Shown: positions 23,287 through 37,013 of the stretch, piece after piece
Layout of the letters: every line of letters begins with the position of its first letter
Position numbering within the stretch: position 1 is the stretch's first letter
From: Atopsyche davidsoni
Taxonomy: Eukaryota; Arthropoda; Insecta; Trichoptera; Hydrobiosidae
Direction of reading: 5' to 3'
Assembly (NCBI GenBank): GCA_022113835.1
Contig: JAILWY010000030.1
Location: 1,054,001-1,118,000 of the forward strand
DNA: 64,000 nt
Position numbers and translations under genes: made by a program
Notes under the pieces: generated by a model
Told to the model about the DNA's origin: nothing
The model's input: only the letters and a program-made list of their open reading frames with translations
Database searches by the model: none

Positions 23287-26168
23287 ACGTTGAAGTCACA
23301 TTTTTTACTATTGTTTAGAATCGTATCCGGTTTTAACAAAAAGTGTGAATGCGCGCATACATGTCCTAATTATCAACTTATATTTATACCATTCTGCTAA
23401 TAATGGCAAAATTTTATTTATTTGAATGAACTGAGGTGTTATAACTAAGACCGTTTCATCATACTCAAGATATTAAAAATAACAATATAAACGAATCTCA
23501 TAAAAAAATAAAAACAAAGCAACAATACATTTCTTACAGAAAAAAATACTAAAAGGTTTACTAATACAGAAGTCGCTTATATACCTCCACACACACATAC
23601 ACATTAGCATAAGCACATGCACCCTTACGCGGAGGCTCTATATCCATCCCTTTCCGCCGTCACGTGACCCTCGCGAAGGGATGACGGGGGTCCTGAAAGA
23701 GAGGCTTTTATTTATGCTATTGTTATTCGGGATTCTATCGGCCCGATAAGGATGTTGGAATTCTCTCTAGAACTTTCCAGCGGGAAAACATAAAAAAACA
23801 CATAACTGTAAATCACATCTGACTCGGGCGTGATTTGCCGATTAACTTGGGATATTTTTACGCGAATTAAGATGTTTCATTACATAAATTACCAATTAGC
23901 TTTTTTTATCCTAATTGCTTCACGGAAAATATCAAAAATCATAAAATTTTAATCAATATTGAACCTCATCGAACGCTGCAAGTTTAATCGCCTCGTGATT
24001 TAGGGGCTAGCACGCTCGCTTGCCCATTTTGAAGTTCGGGATTTGAGTCTGAATGTAATAATAAATGTTTTTATTTCCTGACAATATTCACAACTGTATT
24101 TAGGTTTAACGGGAAACAAACTTTTTCGGTAAACTGAAAACTTTCGATACCCTGAACCCATATCCTCACCAGATCTATCCGAAGAGTAAGTGAGTGATCG
24201 AGTCTATTAAAAACCAAATTCAAAAACAAGTAAGTGCCTTGAATTCAAAATAATTTCACCAAACAAACCACAATCATCCCAAAATTACACGCAGCTCGGA
24301 GTAATCACTCGGGTATTTATATCCGAACAAAGGGTCCAGGTAGGTCGCGCGCACTACCGTTCTCGCCGATCGACCCCAGAGGTCGCGGAACAAAGGGACC
24401 AGAGCCGAGGCCCACCTGAGGTCACCTGCATCCAGAGCGGACCGTTAGGGACGGCTGATCGATATACGGACGCGGCTTCAGGGGAAATACCGTAGCGGAA
24501 TGCACGACTGCACCTCAGGCGGGATGTCACTCGCCGCTGAAATCTCATTTGATCAAGGTGAGCAACATCACTCACATTGGCTCGATCCAATCTGCTCTAT
24601 AGATTCCAGCCTTGACTGCAAAATCATTACTCATTTTTGAGCTTAAAATTAAATTACTATACGCATATGTTCGCATCGGGACTTTACATAATCCGAAATA
24701 CTGGCAAATTACATAAGGCAATGCTAAAGATGGTCACTCATTTGCTTAGATATACTTTCTTTTCCAACTTCGAATATCATCACTGCCTACTACAAAAAGA
24801 CTGTAAATAAAACTTTTTGCAAATTCCATAGCTTAAAGCAATCAAGACAGTCAGAGCTGTGACTCGCTTGCTACGTTTCCGGCATTCCCCAACTTGCTTG
24901 AAGAGAGAGACTCACATAAAACTTGCAATAGAATGAGTTATTTTCATAAGACCTCGTGGTCGCAAGTATGCGCGCTAGAATTTATCCTTCACAACCCTTT
25001 TACAAAATTTATAAAAAATATATTGGAAATGTCACGATTTTAAGTTAGTTGACTTCAAAATGTAAAAACACAATTTTTTTTTGAAAATAAGATCACGCAT
25101 TTTGGGGATTCGGGACCTATTTACGTGAAATACTTTGCATATCAAAAAGAAAATTTAGTTTGTGCCTGAAAAACATTCGACACCATCCATCTTGTTGTAA
25201 TAAATGGAGGAAGGTATGTGATATGAATGGTTACATAGCTCCTTACCGGGGAAGATAGAAAAAGTAAAAAATGGAAGAAAATATACCAAAGTGTTGAGAT
25301 TATCACTCTGTCTATACTAAAAATCTGAAATATCAGTGAGTCTAAAACTTTTTTTAATTTAATATTACAAGAAAACACTTTTTTTTTTACGGAGATATCC
25401 TTATATAAATTGAAGAAATGGTCTGTAAAATTCGACGTATACACTTAAAATAAAATACTGGATGATACTAATTGTGATACACACCTTTCAACCTGCCATT
25501 AATATTGATATATTAAACACAAAAAATACTTTTAAATATTCTTTACATACACATACTAATTTTTAGAATGTATAAAAAAATTTTGTTAATAAAATATATT
25601 CATATTTTAATTATTTAATGCTTTAATTTTGAACATCAACATTACATTATTATATACTGCAAAATATTTAATTAATTATCAGTTTAACCATAGTGGTGAA
25701 ACGGCCTTTTTTAATCTGAAAAAAACGAATGTGAAAACGATATCAGTAAAGACCCTGCGATATAAAAAGTTAACACGAGAACATAAACTTAATTATAGAT
25801 TATTAAAAAAAATGATTTTTGCAAATTAATCTGCAAAAAATGAGAGCCACTGGGCTAGAACATCTTGAGGAATCTCTAAGTCACTGCCGCATAGCAACAA
25901 GCTCCGCCCTTCTCGGAAATCACCGGAAAAGCGCCCCTGGCTCCGAGGTCGCAGGGGCGACAATCGCGCGGTGAGCCCGCACACTCGTAATGTAAGCAAG
26001 GTATGGGTAGCCGGAGAGTGACCATTGGATAGCCTGCGAATGTGGGACTATTAAATTTAAAAAAATATGTACCAAAATCAATCGACACTGCTTATAACCT
26101 ACTTTTACACAATCGTCAAAACCTACGATGCTTTCTGATTTTGAAGTCAATTTCGTAGTTCATATATA
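23287..26168. other. Intergenic DNA between the two mariner copies
   Basis: No gene is supported. A regulatory-like patch lies at 23640-23900 (GTCACGTGACC, TTTATTTATGCTATTG, CCCGATAAGG). A GC-rich stretch lies at 24300-24600, and another at 25860-26040. I cannot assign either to a known repeat. The rest is AT-rich. Confidence 0.5.
23990..24052 (+). repeat. tRNA-like fragment (SINE-type)
   Basis: TTTAGGGGCTAGCACGCTCG, then GCTTGCC, then GTTCGGGATTTGAGTC, a degenerate B box. The A-box half is nearly identical to the minus-strand copy at 11462-11526. Confidence 0.45.
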
Positions 26169-26728
26169 TAGGTGTCCAAAAAGAGTATAGGGTATTTGTT
26201 TTAGTGACCGTTATTGCGATATGCTGCGAAAAATTTTGGGCCCAGAGTTACAGGAGTCTCAAGATTTTAACTCAAGAACGTGGCTCCAACAAGACTTGTC
26301 ATACATCCAATCAATCAATTGAAGCTGTTAACGAATTATTCCCTAATAAGGTCATTTCACGTAGAGGTAACATCAACTGGCCTCCCAGAAATCCCGACTT
26401 TAACCCTCTTGACTATTTCGTATAGGGATACCTTAAATGTAAGGTTTATGAGAATAATCCGATGAACCTAACGGAATTGAAACAAAACATCAGGTTAGAA
26501 ATGGCAGCAATATCGAGGGCTATGTGTCAGCGTGTTATCAGCAATCTTCGTTCCAGATTAGAAGAGTGCCTGCAGCGTGACGGTCATCATTTGGATAACA
26601 TTATTTTTTTAAATTATAATTTTCCATTTTGTATTCTTATAATCAACAATAAAAAATACTTGATTATTAATAGTTTTTGTTTTACTGGACTAATAAATAC
26701 CCGATACTCTGTTTGGACACACTGTATA
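26169..26728 (+). mobile_element. Internally deleted mariner-type element, copy 2
   Basis: Same structure, same internal deletion and about 90% the same sequence as 22716-23286, so both derive from one already deleted parent. The terminal inverted repeat starts GGTGTCCAAAAAGAGTAT, and the right end is GATACTCTGTTTGGACACAC beside TATA. The transposase C-terminal part runs from about 26260 to 26610, with the same frameshift after the QQD region. Here the Trp after DYFV is TAG rather than TGA. Confidence 0.85.
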
Positions 26729-29535
26729 ACCGAACAATAAATATGAAAATTCGTTTATCATAAATTGTAGATTACAAATTGAAAAGTACACACAAAGACA
26801 ATTGATTTTGTAAGTACAAATAATGGACACATGTAGCTTTTAGCAGGATGTCATAAATTGAAATGGCGATGAAAACATGCATTCGAACTTGATCTTAAAT
26901 TCAGATATTTGAAACACAATTACTATGGATTCTTTAATAAAAATATATATATTTTGTCTTATTATTTTCAAAAATATATTTATCGCCTTAATTAAATTTT
27001 ATTCAAAATACAAAATTAATTTATTTAATGTTTATTAAGGTAAATTACATTTAAAAAATACGTCGTCATTGCGTGGAATATTCTGTCTCAATATAAACTT
27101 CTATGTTAGTAGTAGTATAAAATATACATGTATGAACATAAATTTAAAATTACACCCGGGAAAGTGTGTCTCGTTTGTGTGGCGAATGGTCACCCCAGCC
27201 TGGGTGAACTCCAGTGCGGGTTGGATTTGCTGGGAGCGGTTTGTGAGATCTCGTTGATTTCCGCCGCCTCCAAGGGTGGAAATAAATTATTTATAATAAT
27301 AAAGAAGGCTGTATGAATACACTCTCCTCTAGTGATCAATAGATATCAGCCGTTTGCGGATGACCGGTCATAACAGCAGCAGACAAAGACAAACAAGCCT
27401 TATTAAACTACTGAGTACCGCCTTGTTGTCCGTTGGTAAGCAACAACAGGATTTTGGGAATGGATCAAAATATTTTTTTCAATTATATGAAAACTTTTGA
27501 AAGGCACAGTTAAAATTTTATCTGATCGTTTTGAAATCCTCACTTCTTTGCTTTTTCTCCACCAGCCTCTAAGTATAAGTTTGTGCATAAAAAAAATAAA
27601 CCCTGGCTATTTTTACACTAAATTAAAAGAGACAGTCTTCAAGCTAATATTTTGAGCGATCTCTAAAGATACCAATAGTTTTAAAATAGTTTATACTACT
27701 AATAAATACAAAAAAGTATTAATTAGTCTTAAAAACTCTTTTTAAACATCGCTTATTTATTTACAAAACAAATATCATTCTCCTCACACTTTCAATGTAC
27801 AATAAAATGAAGTTTCTACAACAATAATATCATTTGACAAATGATATGCGGTGACCGCCATGTTGACAAAAAGGCAACGAAAACGACACAAACATGAGTT
27901 ATTTGAGAACTTGTAATCTAATATTTCACAAAACACCTTAGCTCTGGTACTGTATAGATGAATTAAATAATGATTATTAAACAACTGATGCACTGATGCT
28001 CAGCAATCGTCGTCATGCTTTATAAAATTACAACAAAACAACAAACCATGAGATATTACAAGTTTTACAACGGTTTAAATTTGAGGTGTTAAAATCTTGC
28101 CCACACAAAGCCTCTGGTACTATATATATATTTTTTCGAATAACAATTCATAAATGAAAAAACTGGGTTTCGGAAAAGTGTTCGGCACTATGTTGAAAAA
28201 TTATAAAAAAAGGTATGATATAAAAAAAACTCACTTACCCACAGATTTGAAGCACAAACATCACTAAGCTTTAATCCGCAGACTTTAAGCGTACATGTAA
28301 AATAATCAAAATATAATAAATAAATACTTGATACAAAAAGCGCGGACGAACTCACTGCTCAAATGATAGTGCGAAACTGAAAAACGCCAAGTACTGCGCC
28401 AGAGACACTCGAGACTATTGTAACAATAATATGTTCAATGGTTTTTCGCATATATCACAATGAAGTGAAATAAATACTCACATACTAACTGCATAGAAGC
28501 CATATTTAAAAAAAAACTTGGAGACATTACTTTTATTCACAAAAATTACTAAATTTTCAACTTCTGAAAAAAGTTTGGAAAAAATTATACCAGTGGGCTT
28601 TTTTGGGCATCAGAAATGTCATGAATAACAAAAGTATATTTCATACTAAAATTCATTTTTCACGCATGATTAAAATGTCTTCACTTCAGAATGATTTCAA
28701 TGCATGTTTCTTATTATTTATTTAATATGTACAACACTCAGTGCATAGTCTTAAATGTACATAAAATCATATCAAATATTGTTCAGCAAATATTTAAAAA
28801 ATACACAAGCCATATCGATTGCTTACATATTGGATAGAAATCATTCATTCAAAGTACTTGCCTGTACCAAGAGAAACAGTTTTTTTTGTAACAGGAATGC
28901 ATATCTAATTATTTCCGTTGATTTCTCAATTCCGACACCAGCGCCATGAGCACCTCCGGAGGTGCCCATCAGCTGTTCCGAGAGCTGCTCTCTCCCAGCC
29001 ACAGCTGACTGTGTCTCACCTGGAGCCGGTTTAGGGCGATTACAGATCGCAACAGAATATCTACTCAATTAAATGTCATACACTCTACGGTTCAATTAAA
29101 AGTCAAAACCGTTTCAGATTTAACAAAAAACTTAAAAATATTTGTAACCCCTCGTTTCTGGGCATCATGAATTATTATTTTTTTTGTTTTGCATGTTTTT
29201 AAGCAATCTTTACATAAGCACAAGAGAGATTCAAACCTACGCCTCTACAGCTTCTAGTCTATTGAATTACGTTGCTCAAACAAAATATAGGTAGGAAGCT
29301 CACAGTTCTCAAAGGGAGCTCAAAGCGACCTGGAACAGGTGACTAGTTTGTGTTTAGATTATCACGTCGCTACTATATATAGCATCCATGAAATTCACCA
29401 ATAACGCATATCAGAAAGGGGTATTTTATAAGTTTTTGATGAGGCGTATAAGTACGCGGTTTGAAGTACCCTGAGGCGATTTTGAATGTCGCGAATGTCC
29501 TTTTTGTGCGCGGGGATATGGCATAATTGTTCTAC

Positions 29536-29592
29536 ATAGATTCGAGCCCTTGTTCTTACCCCCGTGATCATTAGCCACTGCGCCATTGTTTC
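29536..29592 (-). repeat. tRNA-like fragment
   Basis: On the minus strand AATGGCGCAGTGGCTAATGA (A-box-like) is followed by AAGGGCTCGAATCT (B-box-like), with a shortened spacer. Degenerate. Confidence 0.4.
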
Positions 29593-30551
29593 GTCTCATA
29601 GATTGTGACGAACAGGTGCCTCGCCGGGGCTCCGGGGGCGTTGGGGGCGAGGCGCGTCCTCGTCGAGCCGCTTAGAAAGCTGGACGCGAGAGGCGAATGA
29701 GTAATCGTGCCACATTCCTACAAAGAAATCGTTCAACTTGTCAAGTTATTATTACGGAATAAAGGAAGAGTGCCCGGCGCGCGCCGCTCAATGTTATTAT
29801 TGATAATGTCTGAACACGCAGAGTCTCAATAGTCATTTCATGTGAAAGAGCAGGCGCGTTTCAAATACCTGAAAAAGACCAAAACGTCAACGAAAACCAA
29901 AATTTGTTGAACTGGTATTCTTAAGGGTGCAACACGGTCACAAAAATCAATTCAAATGTCGTAACCGTTACTTTAAAAAAAATCCATCGTTTCATATGTA
30001 TATAAAGATTCTTGGAACAAAAAGCTTATAGTTTTATCATTACAATTAAAAATGAATTAAATACAAAAATACATACATTCTGTTAAAAATATTGTATAAT
30101 AGATGTGAAGGTAGGTATACAAAAATGGCAATGTTTTACGTGTCTCGTGTCGTGTTCCACCCTTACAGTGAAAAACTACCCCTAGTAAATATATACATAT
30201 ATACAGATAAAAGAATTATTGATCCTCGAATCTTCGACTATATGTGATAACCTTGGCAGAGACGTGTGTGGGAACATCTACTTCACCACTAAAGGCAATT
30301 TCCCGAAATAGGAATGTATTACTAACAATTTACTGAAAGATGGCAGTAAAGTGTTTCAAATTAGAAAGATTTTATTTATAACAGTAAAAATATATTTTAA
30401 AATTTGAAGAGTATTAAATCACTCATAACGACAAAACCAATACGTCGCGTTTTGAAAAAAACATTCATTACCGACCTACAGTTATTATTAAAAATAAAAT
30501 AAATCAACATTAAAATACATGTTAGTTAATTGCGTACATAATTTGCTTTTT

Positions 30552-30624
30552 GGGTAATCGATTCTCCCACGTCTCAATTGCTATCGCGGGCTGATGCTCG
30601 TGCCAATTGAACTACTATGCTTCG
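30552..30624 (-). repeat. tRNA-like fragment
   Basis: The minus strand reads CATAGTAGTTCAATTGGCAC (A-box-like) and then GTGGGAGAATCGATTAC (weak B box). Degenerate and not foldable as a good cloverleaf by eye. Confidence 0.35.
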
Positions 30625-33600
30625 GATACTAAGTGAGGATTTTTCTCGTCATTTTGCGTGTGAATCAATACCGAAAAAATATTTTGTAGTTTAATAAAAT
30701 TTTGATGAAATGGCTCAATTGTTCAAATAACATTTAGCAGTACACTATAAATAAATCAATTGGTAAGGGATCTGTCAAACTTATAAATAAATTTTAAATT
30801 ACTTTATCGATTTTTAGGGTGATGAGAAGTAATTTTTAAATTTGAAATTTTCATAGTTCTATCCCGAACTAGTTCATCGGCGTCGCATCAGCGGCAGCTA
30901 ACCAGTGTTGTTTTTAGAGTATAAATAAAATACCCCCAACATATTGAATTGAAAAACATAATAATTTTAGTATGCCCCAATTAATATTTCATAAAAATTA
31001 TTTTAAATATTTCCTTAATTAATTTGTAGTGACTATAACATTTTTTTAAAACCTTAAATTTTTTTATATGCATTTAAAAATATTGGTTATGATACTATTG
31101 AATATTTTAATACATTTTTTTTAAAAGTTGATATCAGGTTCGTCTTTGATATCTGAAAACAGTATTTTATCAAATATTCTCAAATAAAAAGTGTCGTTGG
31201 AGCTTTGGGATCCAACATTTTAAAAGAATTCTCAAAAATCCTCTATCAATATGTTGGGAAGTTTTAGGTTCGTCGCTCCCCGCTCTCCCCTCACGCACAC
31301 AGGCAGGGCCGCAGCGTGTAATCGGCGTGCGTGTCCCGCACATGTGGGGCCGCACCTTTTCTGTACCCAAAAAGGGGACAAAAGAAAGATGGAGGACAGA
31401 GTCATCGAGAAATTGCCGAGAAAAAGAGATAGTAGCGCGAGAACACAATCCATCAATGGTTCCCCGGAATAGATGTACCGGGGATGCTGTGCGACAGAGA
31501 TGTTTAAACTTTTTACGCATTAGTTAAATAATACGATTCTATAAATTCGATCTCTATAAAATCATCTTTGACCAAATTTAGTTCACAAAATTATGAAATA
31601 ACTGGTAGCAACATCTTATCAACTTAAAAATATTAATAAACAAAATAAAATTTACAAAGTGTATTTTTTTGAAGTCAAATTATTCTAAACTAGAAAACTA
31701 AAATCTTAATATAGTTATATTATTTTTAAAATTTAGGATATACTATAGTTAAAAAATATTAATATTAATAAGAATCTCCAGAGCAGGTTTTGCAACTTGA
31801 TATCTTAGTTTAGATCAAACGGTACGTGCCAGTTAAAGAAAACTCCGGTCTGATTTGGGATTTGGTTTAATTGTAAATGTATTATGCAAAAGCGCTTCCA
31901 GGCTTACATGTGTTGTTTTAAGTATAAATAAAACGGTTCAGATTTTTGTATTGTGTTTTTGTTATTTCATTACTGTTGAAACAGTTTGGAAGCCTGTGCA
32001 ATACAGAGAAAAAGTGCTTTCAGGGTACCCTATAGGAAGGTACATTCTATATCGGTATCTGGCCTGACCAAAGCTTTACAAGTATTTTTGTACCACGAAG
32101 CGGTAGGGTAGTCGCTAACTAAGTTACACTTCTATTGAGGGGATGATAATACAAAGTGCGGTTATTTACAAGCATCAAACTATTAAAAAACTAACGTTAA
32201 GCAATTTGACGCAGGGGAAAACACACGTTTAAATATAAAATAATTTTTTTTTTTTTTTTGACGATAGAGAGTTTATTTAATTTAAATAAAAAGAAAGTAG
32301 AGTCAACATAAGGAATCGAAACTGGTATTTTGAGAAATATTGAAGGTATCATTTTAAAGTTTTCAAGGTTTTGCAATTTTTTTGTTAGCACCAAATCCAC
32401 TCGTATAATGTACTTTATCAAATTTTACTAAAGCCTTATCTTACTTCGAAAAACCAAAATCCTTAAAAAGGCGATTCGTGGACTTTCGTTTTCTAGATGA
32501 TAATTGGCACCTATTTCAACTGCATAGCCATGCCTTGTTATGTCATTTAAAAGATTGATGTATTTAAGAGATTTCATCTGACAATCAGCTGGGGTGCTAG
32601 TGGATAATTAACTACAATTGTATTGATTTATTCTGGTGTATATGTATAGAATTTGATGGAGTCTTTGTTTACAATGGATCGAAGAAAGCCATTTGGGTAA
32701 ATAAATTATAAAACTATTATACAATTCCATAAGTCTAAAATGCCAAGTCATTGGTATTTTTATTTTAAAAACACATTACTGTTTTGATATGCCTACATTT
32801 TAGGCACAAATTTTTGTAGATAAAAGTAAATTTTTAATCTCTATATATTTTTTTAATATAAAATTACATACATAAACTCAGCATTTATTTTTCGTTGAAA
32901 ATGGAGTATTACTTTATAAATTTACAGACAATTGAGTAAACAAAGAATTGTTTAAATTATTTTTCGTGTAAAGCACAACATTATTTTGCACCAAAACTAT
33001 TGTTACAAACAAAAAATACCTCCCTTTCATCCTTTTCATCTGGCTGAAAACATTTTCTTACAAGGCTGTAAAAGATTTCCCACCCCTCTCCGGCACGCCA
33101 CCCTTAAGTAACTGAGGGTGAGTTTGGGTGACACGGGACGGTTATATATTACATCAAATTTCGATAGGGGATGAACCCACCGCCTTCTATTATATCATAT
33201 ATCTTTCGGGTGATCTCAAATGCGCCGTGCAAACAAATCTAAAAGTGAACTATCTATTGATATTAAAAATAAATACGTAATATTTTAACGTTTATATAAA
33301 TCCATTTCTCTTTTAGCCAATAAAATGACCCACCACATTTGCTGGAACTGAATAATTTAATAAATAACCGATGTTTCGCTTAAATAAGTCCTGATTTATT
33401 ATTTTTTTTATTTATGTAAGATATTAGAAATAACCTGCCTTGTTTTCATTTGATCAATATATTTCTTTGTTGCAATTATCAATTAAAATGTATAATCTTT
33501 TTTGATATGTTTTCAATTATGTAGGCGATTAAAAAAACATATCTATTATAAATAATCAATACACTTTTTTTATATTTTTTGGTAGACATTTTGAATTGTG

Positions 33601-35870
33601 TTTAACGATCTTTCATACACCCTTTTTTCTTTTAGTAAGTCACCCATAAAATAGCTATAAATTAATATTAATTTTTTAATAGCTGTTGCATCTATAGCAC
33701 AAGTAAACTGCCACAAATTTTCTCAATGCAGACTGACAAACTTCTAGTAAGGCGAAATCACTCAAAATAAAGGTAAAGATCTCCTAACAAATAGTTTTTC
33801 AGCTGTCTAAATTGACGTTGAAGTATCGCTGGGCGATTCAAGCCGGTACAGGGTCCCAAATATGTGGTACGCGTGTCTAATGACGTCAGGGGTGGTTTAT
33901 ATGGGGCGGGGGGTGCATCTGAAACATTACACCCTCCACTCTCGGCACGATCACTCATTCATCAAATATTCGCAGGGGTAGTAAATTGTGTACCGTGTAT
34001 CAGTGATATCAGAAAATTACAATCCGTACAATATGGGGCGGCGAATACCCCTGTTAGAAAATCTTCGATATAGTAGGCTTGAAACTAAAGCATGCAATTT
34101 TCTAAATTGAATGCAAACTTTTTCAATAAATGACATTGAATTCTTATAAATACTACCATCAATGTACTCTTCGGTGTTGATAACGCTGATGAATAAGTAC
34201 AATTTAGGCCATGCATGGATTTGTTTGTGCTTACTGCATCCTACTGATTTACACGTAGAAACAATATGTATTAAAGACTGGCTACAATAATTCATGGCTA
34301 TGAGTTCGCAGTACCAGGTTCACAGTCACGCAGACAAGAAATTTTGAAATTATTATTAGATCGTTAAATTTGATCAATCGAAATATCTGACGCATTGATT
34401 AATTCATCTGATTCCCTGGTCACTGAGGTAGCAGGTAAACACAGGTGTGCTCGGTATAAATCCCCGCTGGCTGCTTCATAGCCCATTGTGAGTGTTTAAA
34501 TCAGTATAATATATTTTTTTATCTAACTTTTGAATTTCATATGAAAAAAAAAATTGTTTTTACTCAAACTAAATTTTTTAAAAACACAAAAGTTTGTCAA
34601 TTTATTTATTTTAAGAATTAATAAGAATCGAAAAATATATGTAACTCAATTTTTTTTTGTGTTTTTATAACAAGAAAGAAGGTTGTATTAACTATGGCGA
34701 TGGAATAGCTAAAATTTACACCGTAATAGCGGAACCTGATTCTAATAGAACCTTTAGACAGACATTTATAAGTTTTAGGTTTTCAGCTAACTTCCGTAAG
34801 ATCGGTCGAGCTTCAGCCTTTCAACCCTCTCGACAGCTTTACCATGATGATTTTAGAGAAGGGTTGTGGTTGTCGAAGTCAAATAACTCCAAGGGGACCG
34901 TAGCTTTAAGTTTCAATTACTTCTTTAGTTAATTCAGTAATTACGAATTTACTGTTCAGTGCATATCAAGCAGCGTTAACATATTTAAAAAAACGCAACA
35001 CAACGTACCTCGAGGTACTGCTAATATACACACCAATTCATATTTTGATTAGTAATAATAAAAAATAGTCAATACTTTTATCGTGTTAGTATAATTTGAT
35101 TATATCGACGTTTGGGGTTGCAAATTCAGAAAAATGGCCACTGGGGTGCAAATACTGAGGGTGACACGTGAAATGCAACCCCTGCGGTAAAAAAGACAAA
35201 TCGCGGATGTCTCTTATGCAATATTGAATTCTGTTGCAGCAGATTGATTACTGGGAATTTTTTGTAAACACATTTGTTATTTCTTTAAACAACATGTTAA
35301 ACATATATTGTGGTACCTCTACGTATGTTTTTAAAACAGCTGTTTTTCACAATTTTGTGTGCTGAATAATACTCTAAATATGAATAAGTAATTATTTTTT
35401 CCTTATATGAACTTATGAGTTGAATATCTCGATGTTTTTTTAGGATAGGTAAAAGCGTTTAGTATAATAAACGATCGTAATCTTCAAGCAACATGGCTAA
35501 TCAAATTTATTAATAAACTATAGAACTCTACAAGAAAAATCAGCGTATCGTAAACTGTAATTGCTTATATTTATAAGAATATATGATATATTTGTTTTTA
35601 TTTTTGTTATAATTTTTCAAGCTGAAAAAAAACCAACAAAGGTTTCCATAAATTTTTTTTTCATACATTTCATACAAATCTATTTTAATTTAAAATCTTA
35701 AATATATAGCGTTCAGATGCTGATTAAAAAAAACGGATTCTCACAGTTTCTAATCGATTATACACTTTTTGCTGCCTTGCTCTACAGTGCGAATCAAACT
35801 CATAAAAACTTTTTTTTTTGGTGTAATATTTTAATATTATTTACGAAAACTGATCACAGTTGTTATATTA

Positions 35871-35933
35871 CAGTGGCGTGCGGTTCATACAAGCAATAAA
35901 GCATTGCTTGCCCTAAAATACATTGGAGCATTC
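35871..35933. repeat. Dispersed repeat R3, copy 1
   Basis: CAGTGGCGTGCGGTTCATAC followed by AAGCAATAAAGCATTGCTTG and CCCTAAAATACATT. It aligns with 56078-56135, and its first 10 to 15 bases with 38831-38845 (CAGTGGTGCGTGG). Probably one end of a transposable element; its other end was not found. Confidence 0.5.
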
Positions 35934-36925
35934 AATTTCCGGCGTTGTTTTAATTTGTAATTATCGCTAAAGTTACACCTGTGGATTTTTCTTGATGTTT
36001 ATCATATAACAAGTAGTTTACGTGATTAATTAAGCTCATTTATGTTCAGTTAACAAAACTAGCTTTTATTTTAGACCTTCTGTCCGCAACTATAAATTAT
36101 ACATCTTAAATGTTGCTTATAACTGCTTCAAATTCAGCTTGTCGATATAAAAATATTTTATTGTGTATTGTATAATTGAACAATGCTATCAGTTATGGGA
36201 ATAATGAATGTATTTTGATTATCTAACTATTAAAATAAAATAAAAAATTGATGTGCCAAATATTTTTTTAGTTGACCCAAAATATGAAATAAAATTGAAT
36301 GTTCTGGTATTTTAAATAGTGTTAAAAATATATAAAGTAAACGCCGCACGCTTGAAACGATGAGAAAAATCTTTGAATAATTATATGATTATATTATATT
36401 TTCTGTTACAAAGCCACAGTAGTCGAAAAGATTATGTAATACCAGGAGACGGAATCATTTACCAATGAACACATTGATACATAGGCGAGTTTAATGCATA
36501 TCTATTGAGTATTCAATAATTATCTGATATATTGCCTCACGTTTTATATTTATTTTTTCTTGAACCGGCACGGTGTATTAATCATTAAGGAATATTTTTC
36601 CAAGTATCACATTGTTAGTGAGACTGCGCAGTCTAACATCACATCCAGATGAATCTAATCTATTACATCTCACAGTTATTTACGACCGTTACTTTTCTAC
36701 TTACGACTATTGGCGGCAGAGGCGCTCTGAGGCGCGTTTAAATTTTTAACGACGTTTAATTTTATGTATTTACAATGAACCACAATCAAATTAGTGCTAA
36801 TTGAAATAATGATGAAAATAAATATAAACACAGAGCATTTAGAGTTTAAATGCCGCGTTCACACTCGAAACCACGGAAAACCTAGCACCTTTCAACAGGG
36901 TTGATCGGGGTTGAGATTATTTCAA
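35934..36925. other. AT-rich intergenic DNA
   Basis: Nothing recognisable apart from a less AT-rich 36600-36740 stretch. Confidence 0.5.
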
Positions 36926-37013
36926 ACCTCTGAAAATGGCACCAGTGCCGGGACAGAAACGTAGGACATTTAAAGAAAATGTGAAAAACGCAACATAGCG
37001 TCCAAAAACCCAA
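36926..37013. repeat. Dispersed repeat R4, copy 1
   Basis: CACCAGTGCCGGGACAGAAA, then CGTAGGACATTTAAAGAAAA and AAAACGCAACATAGCG. The same order (CCGGGAC.GAAACGT, then ..TTTAAGAA, then AACGC..AATA) recurs at 57266-57345 and partly at 60218-60255. From general knowledge, GAAACGTCG followed by an A-rich stretch and AACGCG is a common arthropod dispersed-repeat tail. Confidence 0.5.

Larger units (their letters stand above)
26729..35870. other. Long gene-free stretch
   Basis: No gene is supported in about 9 kb. Candidate regulatory patches lie at 27150-27270, 28930-29050, 29600-29870, 31250-31500 and 33840-34060. Of these, 28930-29050 has three CAGCTG E-boxes and the 14-base palindrome CACCTCCGGAGGTG at 28951-28964; 29600-29870 has GTCAAGTTATTATTACGG; 33840-34060 has AATGACGTCAGG. 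The 10-bp palindrome ATATCATTTGACAAATGATAT spans 27826-27846. tRNA-like pieces are listed separately. No frame exceeds 116 codons. Confidence 0.5.

Noticed and set aside
31170..31520. 116-codon minus-strand frame
   Set aside because: It overlaps frames open on the other strand over the same GC-rich patch, which is what low stop density produces. No protein family is recognisable.
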